Below are positions 13,930 to 14,161 of a stretch of DNA of 14,161 nucleotides, piece after piece. The stretch is taken from assembly GCA_050010115.1 (NCBI GenBank), contig JBEKLQ010000107.1, positions 1 to 14,161 on the forward strand. Reading direction: 5' to 3'. The translations under genes were made by a program, and so were the position numbers. Source of the stretch: JAKACA01 sp050010115. GTDB lineage: Bacteria > Actinomycetota > Acidimicrobiia > Acidimicrobiales > Bog-793. Every line of letters begins with the position of its first letter. Position 1 is the first letter of the stretch. The notes under the pieces were generated by a model. The model saw only the letters and a list, made by a program, of their open reading frames with translations. It was not told the origin of the DNA and made no database searches.

Positions 13930-14161
13930 ATGAGGAACTACAACGATCTGTCAGGTGGCTGGGGCCGTGGCGGGCATGCTTACGCCGGGCGTGGCCACGG
14001 TGGTGGTGGCGGTGGCGGTGGAGGGCGCCGCATGCGCCGTGGCAACGTCCGGGCGGCGATCCTGGCGCTGCTGACCGAGCAGCCGATGCACGGCTACCAG
14101 ATGATCCAGGAGCTGAGCCGCCGGTCTGGCGGGGCGTGGACCCCGAGCCCGGGCTCGATCT
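13930..14161 (+). CDS. PadR-family transcriptional regulator (partial, 5' end only)
   Basis: The first 77 residues are in the window; the rest runs off the right edge. After a Gly/His/Arg-rich leader, with nine consecutive glycines at residues 24-32, comes RRGNVRAAILALLTEQPMHG (37-56), then YQMIQELSRRSGGAWTPSPG. This is the PadR winged-helix N-terminus with its signature 'HGYxMIxELxxRSGGxWxPSPGSI'. Such glycine-rich leaders are common in actinobacterial PadR proteins. The ATG at 13930 follows a purine-rich GGGGAAGG/GCGGA stretch. PadR proteins are mostly repressors of adjacent transporter or detoxification genes, which would lie beyond the edge. A 131-bp gap and its own promoter separate it from the response regulator. 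Confidence 0.9.
   Translation, partial: MRNYNDLSGGWGRGGHAYAGRGHGGGGGGGGGRRMRRGNVRAAILALLTEQPMHGYQMIQELSRRSGGAWTPSPGSI

Noticed and set aside
12408..13931. Minus-strand open frame extending the EAL gene upstream through the receiver-EAL gene
   Set aside because: It is the antisense shadow of a gene with complete receiver and EAL motifs. The ATG at 12407 with a ribosome site is the sensible start.

Overview
The window is a high-GC stretch with GTG as well as ATG starts, GGAGG-type ribosome sites and gene families typical of actinobacteria (MarR plus 14-TM DHA2 exporter pair, PadR regulator, RdmC-like hydrolase, DUF3558-like and DUF6069-like proteins). I infer an actinomycete, perhaps near the Acidimicrobiia; this rests on composition and family content only. 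I saw no rRNA, tRNA, CRISPR array, transposase, integrase or phage gene.

Left part (1-2316) looks decayed. It opens with a long imperfect hairpin. On the minus strand follow the tail of what looks like an alkaline-phosphatase-superfamily protein, joined in frame to a MarR-like winged-helix gene broken by an amber codon, and then an 84-bp-period tandem repeat. A small cupin gene is intact. A further short fragment carries its own premature stop.

Centre-left (2317-6564): a MarR repressor and a 14-TM drug exporter form a minus-strand operon with an ATGA overlap and a candidate operator upstream. Divergent to it lies a six-TM diguanylate cyclase with a GGEEF active site and an RxxD inhibitory site. 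An HD-domain protein follows (6632-7165), convergent with an eight-TM membrane protein (7268-8287) across a good hairpin.

Centre-right (8625-10750): a universal stress protein and a stand-alone RsbRD-type sensor domain suggest stress physiology. They are convergent with a minus-strand alpha/beta hydrolase.

Right part (10866-13799) holds two related EAL-domain genes transcribed away from each other. The minus-strand one is followed after 33 bp by a lipoprotein with eleven Gly-X-Thr/Pro-Thr triplets; the plus-strand one is a receiver-EAL response regulator. With the diguanylate cyclase the window therefore has one enzyme type that makes c-di-GMP and two that may degrade or sense it. The window ends inside a PadR regulator that has its own promoter, a dyad operator candidate and two leader hairpins.

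No clearly new multi-gene system is visible. The most interesting items are the divergent EAL pair with its lipoprotein partner, the broken and fused gene remnants on the left, and the two candidate operators.
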